Source: Shinella sp. CPCC 101442
Lineage (GTDB): Bacteria > Pseudomonadota > Alphaproteobacteria > Rhizobiales > Rhizobiaceae
DNA length: 64,000 bases
NCBI RefSeq assembly: GCF_024704725.1
Contig: NZ_JALIQS010000001.1
Location: 1 to 64,000 of the forward strand
Direction of reading: 5' to 3'
Shown one piece after another: positions 17,595 to 25,523 of this stretch (its first letter is position 1; every line of letters begins with the position of its first letter). A program made the translations under genes and the position numbers. The notes under the pieces were generated by a model, which was not told the DNA's origin, made no database searches, and worked only from the letters and a program-made list of their open reading frames with translations.

Positions 17595-18316
17595 CCTGCC
17601 TTCACCGGCGCGACATAGTCACGCACAACTGCCGCATATCGGCTTGCCAGGACTCCGCCGCCCCACATGATGAACAACGAGAACACGAGATAGAAAGCGG
17701 TGATCACCACGTAAATCTCGAATGTCTTAAAAGTATAGTTCTCGATTTCACGTCCGGCTGCGGTGAGTTCGAGTACGCCGATCGCCATCGCCAGACTGGT
17801 GTTCTTGAACATCAGTACCGTCTGGTTCACCAAAGGTGGAATGGCGATGCGAAACGCTTGCGGCAAAATGATCCTGCGCAGCGTGCGCACGTAGTTCAGT
17901 CCGAGCGCCCGTGCGGCCTCTGTCTGACCTGCAGGAATGGAGCGAACCGCGCTGCGCAAATCCTCCGATATATAGGCCGACCCCACCAAGCCGATCGCAA
18001 TCATCGCCATCAGAAATTCGGCATTGTGGCTGTAGAGCCAGTCGGTCATGGTCGCAGGCAGCAACGCTGCGACGCCGAAATACCAAAACAGAATATGCAC
18101 GACCATCGGGACATTGCGATGGAATGCCACATAGAGGGCGACGAACACGTCGGCACTCCGGCAGCCCGTCAACCGGAGTCCCGTAAGCAGGCTGCCGACA
18201 AGAAACGCAAGCAACAGCGAAGTCAGTGTCAGCATGATCGTCGTGGAAAAACCCGAAACGAGGAGGCTGAAATATTGCTCTTGGAAGATGACGCCAAGAT
18301 CGAAATTGTATTGCAT
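17591..18316 (-). CDS. polar amino-acid ABC transporter permease 2 (HisQ/GlnP-like)
   Basis: A 241-residue permease with about five membrane segments. It carries the EAA loop 'EDLRSAVRSIPAGQTEAARA' and 'LPQAFRIAIPPLVNQTVLMF'. It is the first of the three membrane-complex genes after the binding-protein gene, separated from it by a strong hairpin (18389-18414). Confidence 0.92.
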   Translation of the reverse strand: MQYNFDLGVIFQEQYFSLLVSGFSTTIMLTLTSLLLAFLVGSLLTGLRLTGCRSADVFVALYVAFHRNVPMVVHILFWYFGVAALLPATMTDWLYSHNAEFLMAMIAIGLVGSAYISEDLRSAVRSIPAGQTEAARALGLNYVRTLRRIILPQAFRIAIPPLVNQTVLMFKNTSLAMAIGVLELTAAGREIENYTFKTFEIYVVITAFYLVFSLFIMWGGGVLASRYAAVVRDYVAPVKAG

Positions 18317-18388
18317 GGCCTCATCTCACTTCGTTTTGGCCTTCCCGCTACGGACGCGAGTTCAAAGCCGCGACGGAAACGTACTGGA

Positions 18389-18414
18389 GAAGCAGCCCGC
18401 GAGCGGGCTGCTTC
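18389..18414 (-). other. stem-loop after amino-acid SBP gene
   Basis: A perfect 10-base stem GAAGCAGCCC/GGGCTGCTTC with a 6-base loop, 13 bases beyond the binding-protein stop on the minus strand and before the permease genes. It probably protects the SBP transcript from 3' decay and lowers expression of the downstream permeases. Confidence 0.6.
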
Positions 18415-18427
18415 CGGAGCAACGATT

Positions 18428-19264
18428 TTACTCCGTGATTTCCTCGATCTTGAACGCCCGTTTCAGGCCGCCGAACGACGTTTCCACGCCGAACCACTTA
18501 TCGAAGATCTGGTCGAACTTGCCGGAGGTTTCGAGATCCGCCAGAACCTTGTTCACATGCGCCTTGAACGCATCTTCGCCCTTGCGAAGGCCAAGGCCCC
18601 ATGGCTCTGCGAACAATGCCGGCTCAAGGATCATCACCTCGACGCCGCCGTCCTTCTTGGCAGCATCGCGAAGCTTGATATGCGCCATCTCCGAGGAGAC
18701 CATGCCGCTTACCTTCCCCTGCTGAACGGCAAGAAACGCGCTTCCGCCGTCCTTGAAGGTCAGGACATTCACATCCTTGATGTGCTCGCGTGCACCACGC
18801 TCCGAACTGGAGCCACGAACGGCACTAACGCGCTTTCCCGCCAATTCGTCGGAAGACTTCAGGCCGGCATCGGCGCGGACGAGTACTTTCTGCATGCTTA
18901 CGAAATGCTGATTGGAGTAATCGATCTGCTGCGCACGCTCAGGATTCCAACCCAAGTTGGCCGCGACGAGATCCACGCGACCGGCAACCAGCTCCGGGAT
19001 GCGCGCCTCGACCGAGATCAGCTTCAGCTCAAGCGGAACGCCAAGGCTATCAGCGATCGCCTGGCACAAATCGATCTCATATCCGACCACGGCGCGCGTC
19101 GTGGCGTCCTGGAAGCTGAACGGCTCGGATGTGCCGAGAGTACCGCATATGAAATTGCCGCGGTCCTTGATGTCCTTCAACACATCGGCGCTGACTGGCG
19201 TCGCGCAAGCCATGCCTGCTGCAATGATGCCGCCTGCCAGAACGAGTGATTTGAGATCGGTCAT
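18428..19264 (-). CDS. polar amino-acid ABC transporter substrate-binding protein (family 3)
   Basis: A 278-residue periplasmic protein. The start is the ATG at 19264, after AGGGGA; an in-frame opening to 19321 lacks a ribosome site. The N-terminus MTDLKSLVLAGGIIAAGMAC is a signal peptide, probably cleaved after 'PVSA'. Family 3 motifs: 'VVGYEIDLCQAIADSLGV', the ligand Arg in 'EARIPELVAGRVDLV', and 'GKRVSAVRGSSSERG'. Such proteins bind polar or acidic amino acids. The neighbouring aminotransferase and aldolases point to a hydroxylated or acidic amino acid (inference). Confidence 0.9.
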   Translation of the reverse strand: MTDLKSLVLAGGIIAAGMACATPVSADVLKDIKDRGNFICGTLGTSEPFSFQDATTRAVVGYEIDLCQAIADSLGVPLELKLISVEARIPELVAGRVDLVAANLGWNPERAQQIDYSNQHFVSMQKVLVRADAGLKSSDELAGKRVSAVRGSSSERGAREHIKDVNVLTFKDGGSAFLAVQQGKVSGMVSSEMAHIKLRDAAKKDGGVEVMILEPALFAEPWGLGLRKGEDAFKAHVNKVLADLETSGKFDQIFDKWFGVETSFGGLKRAFKIEEITE

Positions 19265-19330
19265 GTCATTCCCCTTTTGTTGAACTTCCGCGGTGAAATC
19301 TCTTGGGCCACGGCGCTCCAAACGCCTTGA

Positions 19331-20005
19331 TCAGGCGCCAATCACGAAGCCCTTTTCACGGAGCTTCTCCTCCAGATTGCTAACCTCGATGACGGACTTT
19401 CCGGCCTTGTATGCGGCTATGTAGCCGGCCTCGTTTTCCTCACGTGTACGCGACAGCTCCACGACATCCGCGACTTCCTGTCTCCTGACGACGACAACGC
19501 CATCCGCGTCCCCCACGACGACATCACCCGGATTGATGGTTTCTCCCCCGATGACGATGGGCTGATTGATCGCCCCCAGGGTTTCCTTGACAGTGCCCTT
19601 GATGCACACGCTGAGCGAAAAGACCGGGAAGCCGAGTTGGCGCAATTGCAGCGTGTCGCGGACACCCGTGTCGGTAACAAGTCCGCCGATTTTGGCAGCC
19701 AGGCACGCGTTGGCCAGAACGTCGCCGAATGAACCCGCCTCCTCATACTCGCCTGCCGACACCACAATGATATCCCCCGGCGACGCATAGGAGATCGCGA
19801 CCTGAAGCATGATGTTGTCGCGCGGCGCGCAGACAACGGTAAAGGCAGGCCCGCACAGCTTCATGTCCGGATTGACCGGCTTGATACGTGACGACAACGC
19901 TCCGCGCCGTCCCTGCGCTTCGTGAATCGTTGCCGGTGAATAGGCGCCAAGAGCCTTCACGAGACCGGGAGCGGGACGTTCGATTGTCCTGTGAAGATGG
20001 ATCAT
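19331..20005 (-). CDS. RraA-like 4-hydroxy-4-methyl-2-oxoglutarate (HMG) aldolase
   Basis: A 224-residue RraA/LigK-family protein. The start is the ATG at 20005, with GGAGGA three bases upstream; an in-frame opening to 20077 is ignored. Conserved region 'GGLVTDTGVRDTLQLRQLGF' contains the Arg-Asp pair used for substrate and metal binding by LigK/HMG aldolases. True RraA inhibitors of RNase E lack the full set of metal residues, and this enzymatic subgroup usually annotates as HMG/CHA aldolase. The reaction splits 4-hydroxy-4-methyl- or 4-carboxy-4-hydroxy-2-oxoacids to pyruvate plus a 2-oxo acid. It heads the minus-strand cluster and diverges from the LysR gene. Confidence 0.85.
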   Translation of the reverse strand: MIHLHRTIERPAPGLVKALGAYSPATIHEAQGRRGALSSRIKPVNPDMKLCGPAFTVVCAPRDNIMLQVAISYASPGDIIVVSAGEYEEAGSFGDVLANACLAAKIGGLVTDTGVRDTLQLRQLGFPVFSLSVCIKGTVKETLGAINQPIVIGGETINPGDVVVGDADGVVVVRRQEVADVVELSRTREENEAGYIAAYKAGKSVIEVSNLEEKLREKGFVIGA

Positions 20006-20167
20006 TGCTCCTCCAAGAAAGCCATTTTCTGCGCGTTGCAGTCGTTGGAGGAGGGGTATATTGCGCATTGAAATCAATCAAATATATAATGCTAATGCCT
20101 GCGATAGATTTTTTTTATACTTCAGGCAATCCGATCCATTTCGTTGCGTTTTCTGAGGGAGCTCGCA
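20006..20167. promoter_or_regulatory. divergent promoter region between rraA-like and lysR-like genes
   Basis: A 162-base AT-richer gap between divergent genes. It contains an imperfect palindrome ATTGA-AA-TCAAT (20067-20078) with a T-N11-A spacing typical of LysR sites, next to an AT tract (20079-20118) that could hold -10 elements. Autoregulation with control of the aldolase/transporter cluster is the expected LysR arrangement. Confidence 0.4.
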
Positions 20168-21112
20168 TTGATCCTGACTGTCATTCGAATGCGGTACTTT
20201 GTCAGCATTGCCGAACACGGCTCGCTCACAAAGGCATCGGCGGAACTCGGAATCGCGCAGCCTGCCCTCAGCCACCATATCCGTCTTCTCGAAGACGAAA
20301 TGAACGTAAAGCTGATGACGCGCACCGCACGCGGAATGGAGCTGACCGAAGCCGGAGATACGCTGCTCGTTCACTGTCAGAGCATTCTGCATGCGATACA
20401 GCGCGCGGAGCATGCGACGCGGGAAAAATCCGCGGTTCCTTCCGGGGACGTCATCCTGGGTCTCGTCAGCTCGATAGCGCCTATTCTGTCGGCTCGCCTC
20501 ATCAAGACTTGCCGGGAGAAATTCCCGCGCCTCCGCCTCATCCTACGGGAAGGCGACAGTCAGACGTTACGGGCAGGCCTGGAGGCTGGCAGCTATGACA
20601 TCGCGCTCAATCTGTCGGACATTGCGGGGAACAACGCTCCATTCGGCTTCAGGGAAAGCCTCTATGTTCTTGGCCCTCAAGGTTACTTCAAGGGACGAAA
20701 ACCGAAAATTGCACTTCAACAGCTGGCGCGGATGCCGCTCATTCTTCCCTCTCGAAAGCATGCGATCCGGATACTCATGGAGCGCGAGGCCGAGAGAGCC
20801 GGTTTCCAGCTGAATGTCGACATTGAGATCGAAGGCGCTGGCAGTATCAAAGCCGCCGTTCGCGAAGGCCTGGGCATGACCGTCATGGGATGGAGCCTGA
20901 CGGCGTCCGAGGGCGGCCCTCGCGGTTTCTCAAGCGCACTGATTTCAAGCCCTGCCCTCTACAGGAAGTTTGTTCTATCCACCGCGCCAAGAAGCCAGAC
21001 CAGCAACGCTGTTTTGGCTGTTCAAAATCAACTGGCCGAGCTGGTCACGGAGATCTCCGCTCATGGGCACTGGATTTTGGACGAGGAGATTAGAACCGTG
21101 ACGATTGGCTGA
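20168..21112 (+). CDS. LysR-family transcriptional regulator
   Basis: A 314-residue LysR regulator of the Nac/Cbl-like type. The best start is TTG 20168, since GAGGGA (20155-20160) sits seven bases upstream; an ATG at 20189 would cut the first helix. HTH region 'MRYFVSIAEHGSLTKASAEL' then 'IAQPALSHHIRLLEDEM' near the N-terminus, and a periplasmic-binding-like effector domain after about residue 90. It is divergent from the RraA-aldolase gene, the usual geometry for control of the 20005-14104 (perhaps to 10757) gene set by a pathway intermediate. Confidence 0.9.
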   Translation: MILTVIRMRYFVSIAEHGSLTKASAELGIAQPALSHHIRLLEDEMNVKLMTRTARGMELTEAGDTLLVHCQSILHAIQRAEHATREKSAVPSGDVILGLVSSIAPILSARLIKTCREKFPRLRLILREGDSQTLRAGLEAGSYDIALNLSDIAGNNAPFGFRESLYVLGPQGYFKGRKPKIALQQLARMPLILPSRKHAIRILMEREAERAGFQLNVDIEIEGAGSIKAAVREGLGMTVMGWSLTASEGGPRGFSSALISSPALYRKFVLSTAPRSQTSNAVLAVQNQLAELVTEISAHGHWILDEEIRTVTIG

Positions 21113-21317
21113 CCTTCGCCACGACGATCGCTAGCATCCCCATGCCCATGGAGCTCGACCTGCCGATCCCCTCATGGGGCGCAATCATTCTGTCAGCTAA
21201 CATTCTGTTTTCGGGTTGACCGGCGATCCCGGCGCCACTGCCGCCCTGATCGCGCAAACGTGTAAATGAACATCCGAAGCGATTGGTCTTTGACGGTCGT
21301 GCGCTCGACGTTCGAAC

Positions 21318-23051
21318 CTAGACAAATTGCGGCCTTCGGTTCGGTAGCGCCGAGACTTCCACTCTATGGATTTTGCGGTACCGTTCTATCAACCGCGCAA
21401 GTTCCACCGCCCGATGCACATCATCCCAGCCGCGGACGGAGCCGATTGCGTTGACCAACTCGCTCAGTGCCGCGTGGTCAAGCGGGCGCTCCAGGAAAAC
21501 AGAGGTGCGACCAAAGAGGAAGTCTTCAGCGTGCAGGACCAGTTCCGTTTCACAGATGAAAGCGATCTCCTCCTCTGAGAATTCGGGCAAGGATGCGAGG
21601 AACGTTTCACCTGCGGCCAGCGCTGGCGCCAGGAGTTTTGCACGCGTGCCATAGCGGTTGACGATTTGGTGCGCTCTTTGCCGGGCAAGTCCGTGATCCT
21701 TCGTGATGGTCGAAAGCAGTTTTTCCGTGGGAGCCGTTGCCTGGGAAAGACCCGCACCGCCGCCGATCGGGACATCCACCGTGGACGACGACCGACGCTT
21801 GCCCAGGCGCCCGAGGATTTCATCGGTTGCCTCAGCGGAGAATGCGCGGAAAGTCGTCCATTTTCCTCCGACCAGCGAAAGGATGGGGAACTTTCGTTCC
21901 CCGTCCGGAGGAAGTTCGGGCATGGAATGATCACGGCTGACCGCGCCGGGGTCGCTCGCGTCATTGGCCGGCAGCGGGCGAACGCCAGCATAGCTGAAAA
22001 AGATGTTCGACCGGTCGACGGGCACCTGTGGGAAGAGCCGACGGAACGCCCCCAGAAGATAATTCACCTCGTCATCGTCGCAAATCACGCCATCGGGATC
22101 ATCGACCGGTATGTCAGTGGAACCGAGCAGGACATGTCCCATGAAGTTCGACAGGATGCAGATGCGTCCGCCATCGGCCTCGAAATAGATCATTCGGCCA
22201 TGCAGGGTTTTCGCCAGTGCGGGCAGGTCGAGCATCAGATGGCTGCCCTTCGTGCCGCCGATCATCTTGCGCGATTGAGATGCGCAGGCATTCACCCGGT
22301 CGATCCATGCACCGGCAGCATTGACCAGCACATCGCAGGTCAGGGAAAAGGTCTCGCCGCTGTCGACGTCCTGCAGTTCGACCCGATCGCCTTTCACCCC
22401 GCTGAAACGCAGATGGTTGAGAGCAATATTGCCGGGTTTGGCAGCCATTCCGTCCAGTGCCAGTTCCAGGACGAGCCGCTCGGGCGATGTGATCCAGGCG
22501 TCGTAGTAGGAGGCAGCGATCTTCAGCGAGGGGTCGAGATCCGGGATTTCGCGCAGGATATCCTGACGCGCAATCATGCGATGGCGCGGCATGACGCGGT
22601 TCAGCGCGCCATAGAGATCATAAAGCCAAAGCCCGAACTTGATGACGAATGCACCGCGCTGGGTGATCTTCGCCGGCATGCGCAGAAACTTGCGCAACGC
22701 CGGCACCACCCCGCCGAACCATGAATGGATCGGGATGATCATTTCCAGCGGACTGACATAGTGCGCGGCATTGAGCAGCAGTCTGTTGCGTTCGGCTGCG
22801 GATTCCCGGACGAGACGGAATTCGCCCGTCTCAAGATATTTCAGCCCGCCATGGATCATGCGCGACGGCGCGCGACTGGCGCCCGAGCAGAAATCGCCCT
22901 GCTCGACAAGAAGGCAATCGACACCCTGAAGACTAAGATCGCGGAATGTTCCCATGCCGTTGACGCCACCGCCGACGATCAGGACAGGAACGTGCCCGGT
23001 GCGGCGCAAGGCAGCCAGATGCGCCTCGCGCGTGGGTTCATTTGCAGTCAT
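21318..23051 (-). CDS. GlpD-like FAD-dependent glycerol-3-phosphate (polyol-phosphate) dehydrogenase
   Basis: A 577-residue respiratory-type dehydrogenase. FAD motif 'LIVGGGVNGMGT' (24-35), 'GDFCSGASRAPSRMIHGGL', 'VNAAGAWIDRV', 'GTKGSHLMLDLP' and the C-terminal 'GGKWTTFRAFSAEATDEIL' are all GlpD hallmarks; the C-terminal DAO_C domain is complete. It overlaps the kinase stop by four bases (ATGA). GlpD oxidises glycerol-3-P to DHAP at the membrane; paralogues such as EryB oxidise phosphorylated tetritols. Coupling to an FGGY kinase suggests oxidation of the phosphorylated polyol made by that kinase (inference). Confidence 0.88.
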   Translation of the reverse strand: MTANEPTREAHLAALRRTGHVPVLIVGGGVNGMGTFRDLSLQGVDCLLVEQGDFCSGASRAPSRMIHGGLKYLETGEFRLVRESAAERNRLLLNAAHYVSPLEMIIPIHSWFGGVVPALRKFLRMPAKITQRGAFVIKFGLWLYDLYGALNRVMPRHRMIARQDILREIPDLDPSLKIAASYYDAWITSPERLVLELALDGMAAKPGNIALNHLRFSGVKGDRVELQDVDSGETFSLTCDVLVNAAGAWIDRVNACASQSRKMIGGTKGSHLMLDLPALAKTLHGRMIYFEADGGRICILSNFMGHVLLGSTDIPVDDPDGVICDDDEVNYLLGAFRRLFPQVPVDRSNIFFSYAGVRPLPANDASDPGAVSRDHSMPELPPDGERKFPILSLVGGKWTTFRAFSAEATDEILGRLGKRRSSSTVDVPIGGGAGLSQATAPTEKLLSTITKDHGLARQRAHQIVNRYGTRAKLLAPALAAGETFLASLPEFSEEEIAFICETELVLHAEDFLFGRTSVFLERPLDHAALSELVNAIGSVRGWDDVHRAVELARLIERYRKIHRVEVSALPNRRPQFV

Positions 23052-24547
23052 GGGGTCTTCTCTTCGTGCCGCTTCATGATGGTGCCGACGGCTTCGCGAT
23101 AGCGGCCGTAACCGGCCTCAAGCCGCACCACGGCCTCTCCAGGGTGGTAGGTGCGCAATTGCGGTGTGGTGCGCAGGCTTGCGTCCTCCCACCCGCCATA
23201 GACGCCAGCGGCGATGCCGGCCGCGATGGCCGCACCGAGGGCGCCGGCTTCAGGCATTTCCGGCACTTCGATGCAGCGGTCCAGCGCATCGGCAAAGAGC
23301 TGGCCGAAATAGGGGTTGCGACTGCTTCCCCCGGTCAGGCGTACGCGACCGACCTCCCTTTCGGGGTCGATCAGATCGATGTGGTGGCGATGATTGAAGA
23401 CAATTCCTTCCGCCACAGCGCGCAGCATGTGGCCACGCCCATGCCAGCCCCGCAGGCCGAGGAAAGCGGCGGGCACGTCTTCGGCATGGGGCGATCCGTA
23501 GAGATACGGCAGGTAAACGATGTCGGAAGGGTCATCGGCAACGGCGTCCAGTTCGGCCTGAAGTGTGGCGAAAGGATTTCCACCCGCCAGCGCATCACGT
23601 GCGGCCGTGGCCAGGAACCAGTCGAGGTTAGCACTGGAGGCCGGCGAAACCGACATGTTCATCCATTGGCCCGGCCGAAGTCCGTTGCGTGCATTCCAGC
23701 CGACCGAGATTTTCGGCGCATCGACCAGCATTTCGTTGATCGAGTAGGTACCGGCGATCACCGCGATCGTGCCGGCTTTGGTGACGCCAGATCCGACCGC
23801 ACAAGCGGTGACGTCGTGCAGCCCCGTCGCAACGGGCGTCCCGATGGCGAGACCCGTGGCGGCCGCAGCCTGCTGGGTCACGTGTCCCGCAACCGCGCAT
23901 GGCATACGAACATCAGGCAGGGCGTCGACAATGGCACCGAGCCCGAAGAGTTCGAGCGCGGCGTTGCTGTAGAGCTGGGTCCGGATGTCGGTGAAGGCGA
24001 CGCTGGCCTCGGTGAAATCGGTGGCCACCTCGCCGGTCAGGCAATAGCGCAGCCAGTCCTTGCAGGACAGGATGGCGCCGATGCGCGCATACCGCTCCGG
24101 CTCCTCGTCCCGCAGATAGGCAAGCAAGGGTGCCGGCGATGACGGAAAGGGCCGCTGCCCGGTCAGTTCCAGGGCGCGCGCCGATACGCCAATGTCGTCC
24201 CAGCGCTGCAGCAGCATTTGCGCCCGGCTGTCGAGCGACGTTGCGGCAAGGCCGAGTGGTGCTCCGGCGCGGTCGAGCAGATAGAGGCCGTCGCCATGCC
24301 CGGCCACCGAAACGGCGGCGGGACGAACCTCGGCACCGACGATCGCGCTTGCACGTTCCAGCGCTTCGCGAATGGCCCCGGCGGAGGCGTGCCAGTGGTC
24401 CGTCATGTCCCGCTCGACATGGCGGGGCACTGTCTTGATCTGCGCGATCTCGCGCCGGGCAAGGGCGACGACCTTGCCGTCCTCCCGGAAGACCACGGCC
24501 TTGGTGACTGTCAGGCCGCTGTCGAGCCCGAGAAGATAAGCCGTCAT
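23048..24547 (-). CDS. FGGY-family carbohydrate kinase
   Basis: A 499-residue sugar/polyol kinase starting MTAYLLGLDSGLTVTKAVVF, which is the phosphate-1 motif. It continues with 'VAGHGDGLYLLDRAG', the catalytic-Asp motif 'GLHDVTACAVGSG', the adenosine-region 'RLTGGSSRNPYFGQLFADAL' and 'EAGALGAAIAAGIAAGVY'. The start at 24547 is one base after the permease stop; the longer opening to 24658 is inside the permease. Closest in style to EryA/L-xylulose kinase-type proteins, not to LsrK. It would phosphorylate the imported polyol or ketose before the GlpD-like step. Confidence 0.9.
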   Translation of the reverse strand: MTAYLLGLDSGLTVTKAVVFREDGKVVALARREIAQIKTVPRHVERDMTDHWHASAGAIREALERASAIVGAEVRPAAVSVAGHGDGLYLLDRAGAPLGLAATSLDSRAQMLLQRWDDIGVSARALELTGQRPFPSSPAPLLAYLRDEEPERYARIGAILSCKDWLRYCLTGEVATDFTEASVAFTDIRTQLYSNAALELFGLGAIVDALPDVRMPCAVAGHVTQQAAAATGLAIGTPVATGLHDVTACAVGSGVTKAGTIAVIAGTYSINEMLVDAPKISVGWNARNGLRPGQWMNMSVSPASSANLDWFLATAARDALAGGNPFATLQAELDAVADDPSDIVYLPYLYGSPHAEDVPAAFLGLRGWHGRGHMLRAVAEGIVFNHRHHIDLIDPEREVGRVRLTGGSSRNPYFGQLFADALDRCIEVPEMPEAGALGAAIAAGIAAGVYGGWEDASLRTTPQLRTYHPGEAVVRLEAGYGRYREAVGTIMKRHEEKTP

Positions 24548-24548
24548 G

Positions 24549-25523
24549 TCAGGATTCCAGCCGGGCGTGGCGCAGTCTTTCCTGCAGGCTCGCCAGATAG
24601 ATCGCCACCAGAAGCACGGCGCCGAAGACGACCTGCCGGATCGAGGGCGGTACACCATGCAGGTTCATGAGGTTCTCGATGATGGCAATCACCAGCACCG
24701 CGGCAAAGACACCGCCGACATTGCCCTTGCCGCCGGTCATTGCCGTGCCGCCAAGGATGGTGCCTGCGAAGACCATCATGATGTCGCCCTGCCCCATGTC
24801 GGCCACGACGGATTCCAGGCGACCGACCTCGAGAAGGCCACCGAGCGACGCGAGGAAGCCTGCAATGGCGAAGCAGATGATCTTCGTCCGCTCGATGTTC
24901 ACGCCGGCGACAAAGGCGGCATGTTCGTTGTTGCCGAGCGCGAGAATATCCTTGCCGAGGCGGTGGCGATCGATCAGCAGCCAGGCGACGAGGAAGATCG
25001 CGATCCACACCAGCACGGCCACCGGCATGATGCCGAACAGCTTTGCCGAACCGAGATAGACGTAGCCCTCGGGCAGATAATAGATCCCTTCCGGGATCAG
25101 GTAGACCACGATGCCGCGCATTAACAGCATCGTACCGAGGCTGACGAGGAAGGAACTGACCCTGAGCTTGACGGAGAAGATGCCGTTCACCAGCCCTGCC
25201 AGCGCACCGAACAACAGCGTGCCGAGCACGGCGAGAATGGGGTAGCTGTCCAGGGAGAGGCTCTGGAAGAACAGAACGATGGCCAGCGCCGGCGCCAAGG
25301 CGAAAGTCGATTCAAGCGACAGGTCCACATTCGCGGTCAGAAGGACGAAGAACAGTCCGAGCACCATGCAGCCGAGCGGAGCTGCCGCCCACATCACGTT
25401 GAGAATGTTGCGCGCCGACAGAAAGCCCGGAACCGCCAACCCGGCCAGACACAACAGCGCGAGCAGGGCCCAGATCAGATGCTTTTCCAGAACGAGAAAA
25501 ATGAATTTATTCACCGAAGTCAT
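24549..25523 (-). CDS. CUT2-type sugar ABC transporter permease
   Basis: A 324-residue RbsC-like inner-membrane permease. Motif 'LLTANVDLSLESTFALAPAL' in place of the common 'DLSVG' form, and 'AGTILGGTAMTGGKGNVGG' near the C-terminus. It is the only permease in this operon, so it probably forms a homodimer. It overlaps the upstream ATPase stop by four bases. Confidence 0.9.
   Translation of the reverse strand: MTSVNKFIFLVLEKHLIWALLALLCLAGLAVPGFLSARNILNVMWAAAPLGCMVLGLFFVLLTANVDLSLESTFALAPALAIVLFFQSLSLDSYPILAVLGTLLFGALAGLVNGIFSVKLRVSSFLVSLGTMLLMRGIVVYLIPEGIYYLPEGYVYLGSAKLFGIMPVAVLVWIAIFLVAWLLIDRHRLGKDILALGNNEHAAFVAGVNIERTKIICFAIAGFLASLGGLLEVGRLESVVADMGQGDIMMVFAGTILGGTAMTGGKGNVGGVFAAVLVIAIIENLMNLHGVPPSIRQVVFGAVLLVAIYLASLQERLRHARLES

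Noticed and set aside
17858-19249. A 463-codon plus-strand frame over the amino-acid transporter
   Set aside because: Antisense shadow of the SBP and permease genes; no domain, no ribosome site.
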